A stretch of DNA of 64,000 nucleotides from Flavobacteriaceae bacterium (GTDB taxonomy: Bacteria > Bacteroidota > Bacteroidia > Flavobacteriales > Flavobacteriaceae): positions 25,755-89,754 of the forward strand of contig JAENXC010000017.1 in NCBI GenBank assembly GCA_016649715.1, read 5' to 3'. The position numbers were made by a program, and so were the translations under genes. Below the pieces are notes generated by a model. The model had not been told where the DNA came from, did not search any database, and worked only from the letters and a program-made list of their open reading frames with translations. Below, piece by piece: positions 15,767 through 24,583 of the stretch (positions are counted from its first letter, which is position 1; each line of letters opens with the position of its first letter).

Positions 15767-17443
15767 CACATATTTATCCCAAAGACCATATTTTTCTTTG
15801 ATTCTCCCTTTTGAAAAGGAAAGGGCTATTATGAAAAGTCCCGCTAGGCTACTGCTTATCGTGAGCGACATATTACTATCCTCCATCAACCACGGCATCA
15901 CTGCCAGTGCCAGCCCTAACAATACATTGAAATAGCGAAAACTTCTGAGTACTTCAGCCATAGCCACTACCGCAAAAACTATCACCAGTGCTCCTCCCAA
16001 GTGATTCAGATTGGCAGCGGATGTTTCTATTCCCATCTGGAAAACGGCCGGGGAAAGCATTAGCCAAAGCCCCAAGATTACAGAAATGGTTAATTGCCAG
16101 GGGGCACTCATTCCCCATATTGATGATTTGAAAACCTTCCACGGGTTGTCAACAAATGTTGCCATTTCAGGGGAACGTTGGTCGTTTTCAGTAGAAATTG
16201 CGTCGCCACCTTTCCAAAATACTTTCCATAACGAATCCCCTTTTTGTTTTCGTTGAACCATATGTTGCCACATGGCAATAACTTCATCTATTTGAAGTGG
16301 AATCATAGGAAGCATGATAGCTGCTGTAACAAGGCAAAGTGCACACCATGCTCCAACTGTGAGCGGTTGTGAAATCACTAAAAAGATGCTGACAAATCCA
16401 AGTGGTATGACAAGAATTCCGAAAAAGGCTACCATCCACGGCATAGTACGCCAACGTGAAGTACCTCCCATAAAACCCATCAGAAATTCAAGAGTGTAGG
16501 CAAGTGTGCCCAGGGCCGCATCTGAAATGGGCCAGCTATGCGACATATTGGAGTTCAAAACGTTTAAGGTACCTTCCCCAAAAAATGGATCCCAGGCAAT
16601 ATCTACATAGCCTAATTGAAATGCACCCAAATAGCGGGAGATCAGCCACCCGATAAATGCTAGGCCAATCATAATAGAGCGCTGTGGCCAACTGGAGGGG
16701 TTGTAACTCCAGCCGGTGGGTACATTACCGCCCATTTTCATAAACATGATCATATTGGGCATGCCGGGAATAAGGATGGATAAGGCAATAATTAAGGCCC
16801 CAACCATGGTGCTGTTATAATATGCTACAGCGGTTGGCGCCCAAAAAATGAATGGGGCCATGCTGATCCATATTCCAATAAAACAAGTGATCCAAACACT
16901 ATAAGGACGATTAGGCTTAAGGGATCGCCAACCTAAAATAACCAATAACAATCCACTGATGATATCGCTCCAATACATAGCAGCAATGCGATTGCTAAGT
17001 GACAACCAGACAGGTCTTCCTCCGGCAGGTTCTACCACATTCTTTCCATAATCAAAAGTAAGTGGTGAGGCAATCATCCAAAAACCCAACAGAACAATGA
17101 CCCAGTAAACCCAGAGCGTTTGCTTGTGATGATCCTTCAACATTTTCATGCGGTCATCTGCGCTCATTTTCATATCCATGTGTTTATGGCCATGCATGGT
17201 TTCGTGTGTTTCCATGTCCATCATCGGACGGGTAACACCTCTTGAGCCCATACCTTCCATTTTGTGATCAGACATTTCGTTTTTTGCATCTTCTTTTTTC
17301 ACTAGTGTCATTCCGCATTTAGGGCATTTTCCTGGTCGATCACTTACAATCTCAGGATGCATGGAGCAAGTGTATTGTGTCTTTTTTGAAGATTCATCCT
17401 CATCACCTTTATGGGACGTTGAGGCAGATTGATTTTTTTTCAT
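15761..17443 (-). CDS. HMBD - SPW - vitamin K epoxide reductase-like membrane protein
   Basis: 560-aa inner-membrane protein. Residues about 24-50 are a heavy-metal-binding domain (YTCSMHPEIVSDRPGKCPKCGM), followed by a Met/His-rich linker (MDMETHETMHGHKH). The first membrane block has SPW-like helices (FWMIASPLTFDYG; WISMAPFIFW), the central block holds a VKOR-like region with WCALCLVTAAIMLP (CxxC near 360), and the last block is again SPW-like (LWLMLSPAVFQMG). VKOR domains relay thiol oxidation; metal sensing or thiol chemistry under copper stress is inference. The open frame begins with GTG at 17446 but the adjoining ATG at 17443 is the better start. The stop lies in an AraC remnant, so the last residues may have been altered. 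Confidence 0.85.
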   Translation of the reverse strand: MKKNQSASTSHKGDEDESSKKTQYTCSMHPEIVSDRPGKCPKCGMTLVKKEDAKNEMSDHKMEGMGSRGVTRPMMDMETHETMHGHKHMDMKMSADDRMKMLKDHHKQTLWVYWVIVLLGFWMIASPLTFDYGKNVVEPAGGRPVWLSLSNRIAAMYWSDIISGLLLVILGWRSLKPNRPYSVWITCFIGIWISMAPFIFWAPTAVAYYNSTMVGALIIALSILIPGMPNMIMFMKMGGNVPTGWSYNPSSWPQRSIMIGLAFIGWLISRYLGAFQLGYVDIAWDPFFGEGTLNVLNSNMSHSWPISDAALGTLAYTLEFLMGFMGGTSRWRTMPWMVAFFGILVIPLGFVSIFLVISQPLTVGAWCALCLVTAAIMLPMIPLQIDEVIAMWQHMVQRKQKGDSLWKVFWKGGDAISTENDQRSPEMATFVDNPWKVFKSSIWGMSAPWQLTISVILGLWLMLSPAVFQMGIETSAANLNHLGGALVIVFAVVAMAEVLRSFRYFNVLLGLALAVMPWLMEDSNMSLTISSSLAGLFIIALSFSKGRIKEKYGLWDKYVV

Positions 17444-17477
17444 CACACGATTGGTTTAAAGGATTGCTTATTCATAA

Positions 17478-18518
17478 TTATTTATTCAAATGGTTCACCT
17501 TATAAAATTTTTTAGGATTGTCTTTTAGATTTTTAATCATCTTCGGTAGTGTATCTCGCAACCCATGTTGCGGATGCCAGTCTAACAATTTTTTAGCCTT
17601 GGAACTGTCCATTTCAAAATGGTCATCGGCCAGATCAATCATCCAGGGTTTTATAAAGGCTTTACCAAATAGGTTTTGCATAAAGGCTCCAGCTTTGGCA
17701 AACCACTTTGGAATGGCGATGACGGGCGTTTTTTTACCATGAATTTCGGTGCTGATAATGTCTTGTAGTTCCTGATAGGTCAGGGTTTCGTCATCGCCAA
17801 TATTTAATACGACTTCCTTTGGAAGGTCATTTCTTTTTTCAACGGCAAGGACAATGGCATTGATGACATCATCTCGATGCACATAAGTGCTACCATGGGC
17901 CGTATTGGCTGGATATAGCCGCGCTGTGAGTTGTTTTTCATAGATACGCTGAACCTGATTGGTAATGGGGATTGAATTGCCATCTTCACTATACACTCCT
18001 GCTATGCGCATCATAACTATTGGAATTTTACCCCGTTTTTCGTGCATTACTTTTTCGGTAGTGACTTTAGATTTCGGATAATCCCATTTGGGTTCCAAAG
18101 GTGATTCCTCCGTGATGATAACGCCTGGGGAGGAAGGTTTGTACACCAGCATACTGCTTGAAAAAATGAATTGCTCCACTTCGAAATCCTGTAAGTATTT
18201 CAGCAACCGCTCAGTACCTTTCACGGTCACTTTATCATACAGATCGGAGGGTTCGCCCAGAAAATCATAATAAGCGGCCAAGTGTATTACCGAGGCTATT
18301 TTGTTGCCATAGGCGTAGCGGACTCTTTTGAATGCGAAGGCCATTCGGTCATCGCTGGTAAGGTCCACACATACACATTCTGCTTCTACGGGCGGAAAAG
18401 GATAGCCATCTTGGTCAAATCCAACCACATGGTATTTTTTAGCAAGTTTATGGATTAATGCTGATCCTATCATTCCACTGCTTCCAGTTACAATTACTAC
18501 TTCGGTTTTATCTTTCAT
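17478..18518 (-). CDS. NAD(P)-dependent epimerase/dehydratase family protein
   Basis: Cytosolic extended short-chain dehydrogenase of 346 aa. Rossmann motif TGSSGMIGSALIHKL near residue 12 (GxxGxxG), then DLTSDDRMA and the active-site region SSSMLVYKPS (about 120-130) with WDYPKSKVTTEKV supplying the Y-x-x-x-K pair (about 148-153). Substrate unknown; sugar-nucleotide or sterol/flavonol-type reduction is typical of the family. Followed upstream by an LEA-like protein and an aldehyde dehydrogenase on the same strand. Confidence 0.9.
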   Translation of the reverse strand: MKDKTEVVIVTGSSGMIGSALIHKLAKKYHVVGFDQDGYPFPPVEAECVCVDLTSDDRMAFAFKRVRYAYGNKIASVIHLAAYYDFLGEPSDLYDKVTVKGTERLLKYLQDFEVEQFIFSSSMLVYKPSSPGVIITEESPLEPKWDYPKSKVTTEKVMHEKRGKIPIVMMRIAGVYSEDGNSIPITNQVQRIYEKQLTARLYPANTAHGSTYVHRDDVINAIVLAVEKRNDLPKEVVLNIGDDETLTYQELQDIISTEIHGKKTPVIAIPKWFAKAGAFMQNLFGKAFIKPWMIDLADDHFEMDSSKAKKLLDWHPQHGLRDTLPKMIKNLKDNPKKFYKVNHLNK

Positions 18519-18570
18519 TTTGTTTGATTTTTTATAATTTATTTTTCAGAATTCATTCACAGGAGTTTAG

Positions 18571-19470
18571 CTATTCGTTTACCGCCTTCATTAACGATTT
18601 TACCGATCCTGAACTTTCAAGAATTACTTTGCTATTCTTCATCATGTGCTCTTCCGATTCAATCCTAAAAGTCAGTTGGAGTTTGTATTTTACATTTTTG
18701 CCTTTTTTTAACAAGTCAAAGAGTGTTTTGCCCACCTCTTTAAACGATATAGTTACAGGAATTTGAAGTTCAGAAACGCTTTGTACCTTAATGTCGGTAA
18801 GACCGGGAATTATTCCCTCTATCCATTCATGGTCTTCAATGGCAAACCTATAGGCGATATTTTTTGCCTGGAGCGGAAATGAGTTTTGATTTTTTATGGA
18901 AACATTAAGCTGAAGGGCGGCTCTTGAAAAGTTAAGCGAATCAACTTGTATCTCTTTTGAAGTTACTTCCGGAATATAAATCAGCGGAAGAAGTCGTTCG
19001 ACTTCCACGTCAAATTTCTTTCTAAAAACAATGTTGGTGTAGAAGGTTGTGTGCAATCTATATACAACCGAATCAATATCCTTTCGCTCACTGGCTTTTA
19101 GGATTGACTTGAGGTGTTGATTTTGGATTATTAGCGGAAGTGAAATCGAACTGGTGTCATTGCTCTTCAGCGTAATTGTCTTTTTGTGATGATTCTTGAT
19201 TACTTCCACGTCATTGATGAAAATACTGTATTGCAAACTATCTGCCGTGAATGAAACGGGAAGTTGATTCTTTAAAAGCACTTTTACCGTCATCTCTGTT
19301 TTCTCTGCGGTAAGTGACGTTATTTCTACAATGGAAAGCGCAACACGGGGAAGCAAAAACGTTTTGTGAGGACTCTTATCTTGTTGATAACCCACATAAC
19401 GCCAGATAAAAAACGCTGCAATACCCGCGATGATTAAAAATAGAACCGTTAACAGTATTTTCTTTATCAT
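18571..19470 (-). CDS. LEA type 2 / WHy-domain-like exported protein
   Basis: 299 aa with an N-terminal membrane anchor (MIKKILLTVLFLIIAGIAAF). Two similar beta-rich repeats follow, about 45-160 and 165-290, each with the LEA_2 pattern: an N-terminal strand, L-x-N-x-x-P-V/L (LLKNQLPVSF; IKNQNSFPLQ) and a late strand ending in IPVTI/LPLII. Such proteins are linked to desiccation or stress tolerance. Family assignment rests on pattern only. Lies between the epimerase and the aldehyde dehydrogenase, consistent with a stress block. Confidence 0.7.
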   Translation of the reverse strand: MIKKILLTVLFLIIAGIAAFFIWRYVGYQQDKSPHKTFLLPRVALSIVEITSLTAEKTEMTVKVLLKNQLPVSFTADSLQYSIFINDVEVIKNHHKKTITLKSNDTSSISLPLIIQNQHLKSILKASERKDIDSVVYRLHTTFYTNIVFRKKFDVEVERLLPLIYIPEVTSKEIQVDSLNFSRAALQLNVSIKNQNSFPLQAKNIAYRFAIEDHEWIEGIIPGLTDIKVQSVSELQIPVTISFKEVGKTLFDLLKKGKNVKYKLQLTFRIESEEHMMKNSKVILESSGSVKSLMKAVNE

Positions 19471-19551
19471 GATTACTTCCCTTTTTTCTTCTCCAGTATC
19501 TTAATCCCTGTTTTCTACTTTTTTATCTCCTATGATACTAAAGTATTTATC

Positions 19552-20934
19552 TTAAAATGGATCTGAGAGTTTGCTTACACGAATGAGTTTCTTATTGACA
19601 AATTCCTGAATTCCCAACTCTGATAGTTCACGACCGAAGCCGGAATGCTTTGTTCCACCAAAAGGAAGATCGGCCTGTGTCCATGTAGGATGATTGATAA
19701 AGACCATTCCGGTATCAATCTGATCCGCTACTTTTTTACCGTGCTCGATGTCTTGTGTAAATACGGATGCGCCCAAACCAAAATCAGAATCATTTGCAAG
19801 GTCTATGGCAGCCTGTTCGTCTTTTACCACATAGAAGGATGCAACTGGGCCAAATAATTCTTCATGATAGGCGGCAATGCCTGGCTTCAAGTCGGTGAGG
19901 ATGGTAGGTTCCATAAAGGCACCTTCACGATTTGCACGTTTACCGCCCAATAGAACTTTTGCACCTTCCTCAACGGAACGTTTTACCTGATCGGCTAAAT
20001 GAACTGCTGCTGCTTCGCTACTTAAAGGGCCTAACTCGGTAGCGGGATCCATCGGATCACCCACTTTCATTTTTGATAATTTCTCCTTGAACTTTTGAAT
20101 AAACTCATCGGCAATTGCTTCCACAGCGATAAACCGCTTGGAGGCTACACAGCATTGACCGTTGTTATTCATTCTGCCAACAACTGCCCACTCGACCGTT
20201 TTTTCCATATCCGCATCTTCCAGTATAATGAACACATCGTTACCACCAAGTTCGAGCACTACTTTTTTCAAATGTTTCCCGGCTTCGGTGGCAATGCTTG
20301 CACCGGCTTCTTCACTTCCCGTTAAGGAAACACCTTTTATCCTTTTATCTGAAACCAATTCTGATGCATGTTTGCCGGTGATGAATAAATTGGTATACAA
20401 TCCTTCAGGAGCTTCAGCTTCTTTGAATAGCTCTTCTATAGCAGCAGCACATTGTGGAACAATGGAGGCATGCTTAAGCAAAATAGTATTGCCAACCATA
20501 ATGTTAGGTGCTGCAAAGCGAGCCACTTGATAGTATGGAAAGTTCCATGGCATCACGCCAAGTAATACGCCAATGGGACTATTGCGAATTATTGCGCTTC
20601 CATATTCCGGATCAAGTACTTTATCGGCAAGAAACGCTTCTCCATGATCGGCGTAATAATCAATAATATCGGCACTCAAATCAATTTCTCCTTCCGCTTG
20701 GGCAAGTAGTTTGCCCATTTCTAAAGTGATGGTTTTTGCGAGTGCTGATTTTTTGATTCGCATGAGGGTAGCTACTTTATGCAGCAGATCAGCCCGTTGT
20801 TGGTAACTGGTTCCTTTCCAATCGGTAAAGGTTGCTTGCGCTTTCGCTACCTTGGATTCCACGGTCTTCTCTGTCATTTCTTTGAATGACTTTACCGTCT
20901 TATTGGTGTTTGGATTAACTGTTTGAATGGACAT
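19552..20934 (-). CDS. gabD: NAD(P)-dependent succinate-semialdehyde dehydrogenase-like aldehyde dehydrogenase
   Basis: 460-aa cytosolic ALDH. Motifs in order: GVMPWNFPYYQ (about 126-136), the nucleotide loop SLTGSEEAGASI near 205, the general base Glu in VLELGGNDVFI near 229 and the catalytic Cys in NNGQCCVASKRF near 262. Overall form matches the short succinate-semialdehyde dehydrogenase branch, which oxidises succinic semialdehyde to succinate. Substrate is by family resemblance. It is the first gene of a minus-strand group with the LEA-like and epimerase genes. In other bacteria the same type is found beside universal stress and aldolase genes. Confidence 0.92.
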   Translation of the reverse strand: MSIQTVNPNTNKTVKSFKEMTEKTVESKVAKAQATFTDWKGTSYQQRADLLHKVATLMRIKKSALAKTITLEMGKLLAQAEGEIDLSADIIDYYADHGEAFLADKVLDPEYGSAIIRNSPIGVLLGVMPWNFPYYQVARFAAPNIMVGNTILLKHASIVPQCAAAIEELFKEAEAPEGLYTNLFITGKHASELVSDKRIKGVSLTGSEEAGASIATEAGKHLKKVVLELGGNDVFIILEDADMEKTVEWAVVGRMNNNGQCCVASKRFIAVEAIADEFIQKFKEKLSKMKVGDPMDPATELGPLSSEAAAVHLADQVKRSVEEGAKVLLGGKRANREGAFMEPTILTDLKPGIAAYHEELFGPVASFYVVKDEQAAIDLANDSDFGLGASVFTQDIEHGKKVADQIDTGMVFINHPTWTQADLPFGGTKHSGFGRELSELGIQEFVNKKLIRVSKLSDPF

Positions 20935-21057
20935 TTTATAATAATTTTAAATGCATATTGGTAAAGGACGTTCCTTTACTATTTTGGAGGCTTTGCCGAA
21001 AACATACTACAATTTTCATAGCCACAATTGATTAAGCCAGAATTTAATGAGTGACTT

Positions 21058-21576
21058 TCAGGTCACTTGGATCAAGATAGGGACATTGTCAATTAATCGT
21101 ATTACATAAGTATAGGTAATAGTAATATAAGTCTCATAATAAAAAATGTGGGGTGGGTAAAAACCTAATAAAGCGGTGGATTCGCATCCAGAAATTCCTG
21201 TGGAAGCATCGATAAAGTTTTCATCACTGACCAATATGGGTTTACCAGTGGTATCCAATAAGCTTTCTATGGTCAATAATTCTACCCGAGAAACTTCAGG
21301 GGAAGCCACATAATAGGTTACACCATCCTTTTCTTGTTGGAATAGGCATTTATCATTATAGAATAAAGGATAGTTTTCGCCATCTTTTTTTGACGACACT
21401 AGACCACTTCTAAAATCGATAACTGTTTTGCCCTCTTTATTTATAAAGGCCCATTCGTTTCCTTTTTTTACTGCTGCAAGGTCATTATGAAAAGATGATA
21501 TAAAATCTATGTTTTCTATAGTTTGTGTCATTCCCAAAAAAGGAAGCATTAGTAACACGATACATAATGTTTTCAT
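21058..21576 (-). CDS. secreted WG-repeat-like protein, possibly altered C-terminus
   Basis: 172 aa with a signal peptide ending at MTQ (about residue 18). Residues about 30-60 fit a WG repeat (FHNDLAAVKKGNEWAFINKEGKTVI) and a second degenerate repeat follows. The last 40 residues turn into a hydrophobic, Ile/Tyr/Thr-rich tail unlike the rest and unlike the usual WG-protein ending (ISGCESTALLGFYPPHIFYYE), which hints at a frameshift or truncation. Role unknown. Lies next to the AraC-like regulator, which is 70 bases upstream on the same strand. Confidence 0.65.
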   Translation of the reverse strand: MKTLCIVLLMLPFLGMTQTIENIDFISSFHNDLAAVKKGNEWAFINKEGKTVIDFRSGLVSSKKDGENYPLFYNDKCLFQQEKDGVTYYVASPEVSRVELLTIESLLDTTGKPILVSDENFIDASTGISGCESTALLGFYPPHIFYYETYITITYTYVIRLIDNVPILIQVT

Positions 21577-21647
21577 CTTGAAATATTTTTAATTTGTTAA
21601 AAGTAGTAACTGCTATGGGCATTTATCTGCATAACTTTCGTTGTTAT

Positions 21648-22229
21648 CTATATAATTTCATCGTAAAAATTTCGTTTCCAGTTTTCTGTATTTTTATAGT
21701 CTGTCATACTCATACCCACTATTTCCTTAAATTGTCTTGATAAATGGTTGACACTACTATAATCTAATATATAGCCTATATCAGAAAAGGAATACTGTTT
21801 AAGTTGAATGAGTTCTTTTACTTTCTCAATCTTTAGTTTTATGAAATATTTCTCAATGGTGGTTTTCTCCGTTGCAGAAAACATTTTGCTAATGGCTTTG
21901 TAATCCCGATGTAGTGTTGATGCTAAAAGTTCAGAGGTTTTCCCCTTTATTTGTAGGGGCAATTCAATAAGTTGTTCAATCAAAAGGATTTTAATTCTTT
22001 CAATGAGCATTTCCTCTTCGCTTTGAACTATTTCAAAACCATTGGCGTGAAGAACACTTTTTACATTTTCCAATATCATACTATCCAGTTTGTTTGGCGC
22101 TTCCACCACAAGCCTTCCCAGTTCCAGCGACAGAACGGTTACGCCCAGTTCCTGTAGTTCTTGCCTGATTACTTTAAGGCAGCGACTGCATACCGTATTT
22201 TTGATCCAAAATTCCTTTGGTACGCCCAT
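21648..22229 (-). CDS. AraC-family regulator with HMA-like N-terminus
   Basis: 193-aa DNA-binding regulator. Residues about 6-45 look like a shortened HMA sensor (NTVCSRCLKVIRQELQELGV, with a CxxC) and residues about 95-185 are an AraC-type pair of helix-turn-helix motifs (KVKELIQLKQYSFSDIGYIL; SVNHLSRQFKEIVGMSMTDY). It probably senses a soft metal and controls this island; binding sites could not be read. The gene is followed by the WG-like protein. Two broken relatives lie at 15639-15766 (3' part) and 23016-23207 (5' part). Confidence 0.9.
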   Translation of the reverse strand: MGVPKEFWIKNTVCSRCLKVIRQELQELGVTVLSLELGRLVVEAPNKLDSMILENVKSVLHANGFEIVQSEEEMLIERIKILLIEQLIELPLQIKGKTSELLASTLHRDYKAISKMFSATEKTTIEKYFIKLKIEKVKELIQLKQYSFSDIGYILDYSSVNHLSRQFKEIVGMSMTDYKNTENWKRNFYDEII

Positions 22230-22368
22230 AGTGTTTGATTTACTGCTATTGAGTTTTAAACCAGTAGTTTGTAAGGCGTAGCCTTTACAAGATGGTTTTG
22301 TAAATAGTGTCGTTGAAAAATGGTAACCGTTGTTTTGGCCGGACTTAAATCTTTGGCCATAGAGAAAT

Positions 22369-22388
22369 GCAGGTTAGAGTAAACCTGC
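22369..22388 (-). terminator. hairpin downstream of HYC_CC_PP-like gene
   Basis: Stem GCAGGTT at 22369-22375 pairs with AACCTGC at 22382-22388, just after the stop of the gene at 22399 on the minus strand. No clear U run follows, so it may only stabilise the 3' end. Confidence 0.4.
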
Positions 22389-22398
22389 CATCCAAAAA

Positions 22399-22821
22399 TC
22401 AAATTAAGAAAGTCTCTTGGAGAACCTGTATGTCCTTGCATAACAAGGGCGGTCTATACTGCTCAAAAGAAACTATGTTTTTTGCTAAACTTTCAAGAAG
22501 GTTTTTGGAAGTGTAAAAAAAGGAGTTAAGGTAAACTTTGGTTTCAGCTTGAAACTCGTCGTTAACCTTTTTTATAGTATCATCTCCAGTTTTCACGAAA
22601 GAATGATCGCTGCAACAATCCTTTTCCTGAAATGAAGAACATTGTTTGGTAGGAAGGTTTGACTTGCTTATTTTATCTTTACAAACTTTAGCGTTACCAA
22701 AAATGGCTATATCCACCAATTTATTACAACAAAAGTGACTATTCACCGAAAAGGAAGAGGTGGCAAACAGTATGGAAACTGATAGAAAGAAGGATAATAT
22801 TTTGGTAAAAAAAGATTTCAC
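22399..22821 (-). CDS. HYC_CC_PP-like exported Cys-rich protein, copy 1
   Basis: Exported protein of about 140 aa. Start taken at GTG 22821 (VKSFFTKILSFFLSVSILF), which aligns with MKSVIHKSIAVFMAGVVLF of the paralogue at 37935-38354; the longer TTG frame to 22851 adds residues outside the signal peptide. After the signal: HFCCNKLVD, further Cys (CKDK, KQCSS, CCSDH) and a C-terminal Pro-Pro segment with the shared ending IQVLxxTFLI. The pattern fits the HYC_CC_PP family of Bacteroidota found by metal RND pumps; function unknown, likely periplasmic metal binding. Confidence 0.8.
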   Translation of the reverse strand: MKSFFTKILSFFLSVSILFATSSFSVNSHFCCNKLVDIAIFGNAKVCKDKISKSNLPTKQCSSFQEKDCCSDHSFVKTGDDTIKKVNDEFQAETKVYLNSFFYTSKNLLESLAKNIVSFEQYRPPLLCKDIQVLQETFLI

Positions 22822-23015
22822 ATTATAAATATAAGGGATTTTGTTTGACAATTTAAATTTTATCGACTCAATTAAACTTTAAGTAGCGCATTGAGCATTA
22901 AACGTTTGCATATTGTAAGATTATGACAATAACTTTAAAAGTAATTTTAAACATTAAAAATAAAAATGATATTTATCATAAAAACACTATTTATTATTGT
23001 GGTTTATTTATCATA

Positions 23016-23207
23016 TCAACGGCACTGTAATTGCTGATTGGGTTTTGTCCCTATGAAGGGGTTAATGTTGGCTCCAATGATTGCAGATTTTCCCAATTCG
23101 AAAGACAATATCGTTACCTTAAGTTCTTCAAGTTCTGACTTGATGAATTTTAGGTAGCGACTGCAAACCCTATTTTTTATCCAAAATTCCTTTTTTGAAT
23201 CCATCAT
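23016..23207 (-). pseudogene. N-terminal remnant of an AraC/HMA-type regulator
   Basis: 63-codon frame. Its first 40 residues (KEFWIKNRVCSRYLKFIKSELEELKV) match the sensor end of the 21648-22229 regulator, but the second Cys of CxxC is replaced by Tyr, and after about residue 40 the sequence is unrelated and soon stops. No helix-turn-helix remains. A decayed duplicate rather than a working gene; a short metal-binding peptide is not excluded. Confidence 0.75.
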
Positions 23208-23233
23208 TTTTAAAACTTCATCACACTCTATTA

Positions 23234-23362
23234 TTAAATTATTCGAGTTAACATTATAATGGCCATCACAATCATAATGGCATTCTCAATAAGTGTGGGC
23301 TCATAACCCAAAAAATCTATATTCTTATAGTGCCTGAAAAGGAAGGAACATAGAACTACCCA
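23234..23362 (-). pseudogene. possible C-terminal fragment of a membrane protein
   Basis: On the complement an in-frame 42-residue stretch reads like a membrane protein C-terminus: FRHYKNIDFLGYEPTLIEN followed by AIMIVMAIIMLTRII and TAA at 23234. It has no start codon and no recognisable family. Lies in the roughly 185-base gap between the AraC remnant and the haem-binding protein. Confidence 0.35.
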
Positions 23363-23392
23363 TTAACTACATTGCCTTCCCGCCTCAGGGCT

Positions 23393-23851
23393 TTACTTTA
23401 AACTATCCCTTATTCGCTTCATATAGTCTAAAACCACTTCTTTTTCAGAATTTGAAAAAATGGCTTCTCTATGAATCAAAGTATAGGAAGCAGGTGGCAT
23501 TTCAGCATCCTTTATTTGATTTATAATTGACTTTAGCTTGCTGTTCTTCCTTCGGTCTGAATAATTGCTCCATTCATTAAAATTCAACTCCGACTTACCT
23601 TCTTTTATATGATGCTCCAAAAACCAAGTGATCGGTTGCACCTTATTGTACCAAGGATAATCCGTATTGTTGCTGTGGCAATCATAACAGGATTCTCGTA
23701 ATAACGCACTGACGTTCTTTGGTGGATTGTTGACCAACAAAAAATCGGTTTTTGGCTCTATATCACTTTGGTTGCGCTCTGTGGGCACAAACTGTATGCC
23801 CACAAGCGCAATCAATAAAATAATCGATATGATTCTTAGAATCTTCTTCAT
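23393..23851 (-). CDS. haem-binding domain protein (single CxxCH)
   Basis: 152 aa exported or membrane-anchored protein. N-terminal hydrophobic segment (about 5-22), one CYDCHSN haem c motif near 56-61 and a distal MPPASY (about 118-123) whose Met may be the second haem ligand; this fits the small haem-binding domain family PF14376 as I recall it. Probably a periplasmic electron carrier. Follows the DUF3347 lipoprotein gene by about 50 bases on the same strand. Confidence 0.87.
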   Translation of the reverse strand: MKKILRIISIILLIALVGIQFVPTERNQSDIEPKTDFLLVNNPPKNVSALLRESCYDCHSNNTDYPWYNKVQPITWFLEHHIKEGKSELNFNEWSNYSDRRKNSKLKSIINQIKDAEMPPASYTLIHREAIFSNSEKEVVLDYMKRIRDSLK

Positions 23852-23905
23852 AAGATTGACTTAATACTTCAGATATTTCAACATCCAGCCTCCAGCATAC
23901 AGCAT

Positions 23906-24529
23906 TTAATTTATTTCCTTTTGCACTCTTCCACAATTCAGCATTTTACTGCCGTAATACGGGTTTTTCACCTCTTTGTTCATACTCAACCACTCACTAC
24001 CGCCATCGTACATTGGGCAGAATTGTTGGTATAGAGTAGTTTCCGTTCCGGTAATTGCAACCATATCGGTTATATCCTTACTCAACAATTTGAAATGTTC
24101 GCGTTGGTGCGCAATGGGACTTTCTGAAATGTGCTCCGCATGTTCCTTGGCATCGTCAACAATGTCTTTCAGTTCCTTTTGTTGTTGTGCTGAATATTTA
24201 CTGACATCAAAACTTTCCAAATGGTTCAACAAGGTTTTGCCCGCACTTTGTGCTTTTTGGTTATCATCGGCTACCAAGGCATCTTTAAGCGTCATATAAT
24301 CTGCCACTACTTGTTTTGCATCGGAACTCTGGGTGTGGGAATCCATCATCTCAGTGGATGTACCCATATTGTCGTGGTTCATTGCGGAATCATGGTGATG
24401 GCCTTCATCCATCATTTCAGAATTCATTCCATCGTGTGAATCTTCCTTTTTGTTGTCTCTACAGGACATAGTTGTTAGGGTTACCAATACAATTGCAAGT
24501 ATCCCTAGTGTTGCTTTAAATTTTTTCAT
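23906..24529 (-). CDS. DUF3347-domain lipoprotein with Met/His-rich linker
   Basis: 207-aa lipoprotein; lipobox TTMSC at about residue 23. A linker rich in His, Met and Asp (MDEGHHHDSAMNHDNM) precedes a DUF3347 domain (about 70-205) ending YYGSKMLNCGRVQKEI, which resembles the C-terminal end of the CusB-like adaptor at 30808-32640 (YFGEAMLTCGEVTKEI). The FCPMYDGGSEW motif is common to both. Likely binds Cu(I) in the periplasm. Confidence 0.87.
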   Translation of the reverse strand: MKKFKATLGILAIVLVTLTTMSCRDNKKEDSHDGMNSEMMDEGHHHDSAMNHDNMGTSTEMMDSHTQSSDAKQVVADYMTLKDALVADDNQKAQSAGKTLLNHLESFDVSKYSAQQQKELKDIVDDAKEHAEHISESPIAHQREHFKLLSKDITDMVAITGTETTLYQQFCPMYDGGSEWLSMNKEVKNPYYGSKMLNCGRVQKEIN

Positions 24530-24583
24530 TTTGTTTTAATTTAGATTAATATTGATTTAATTTTCTATGCTTTTATAAATATC

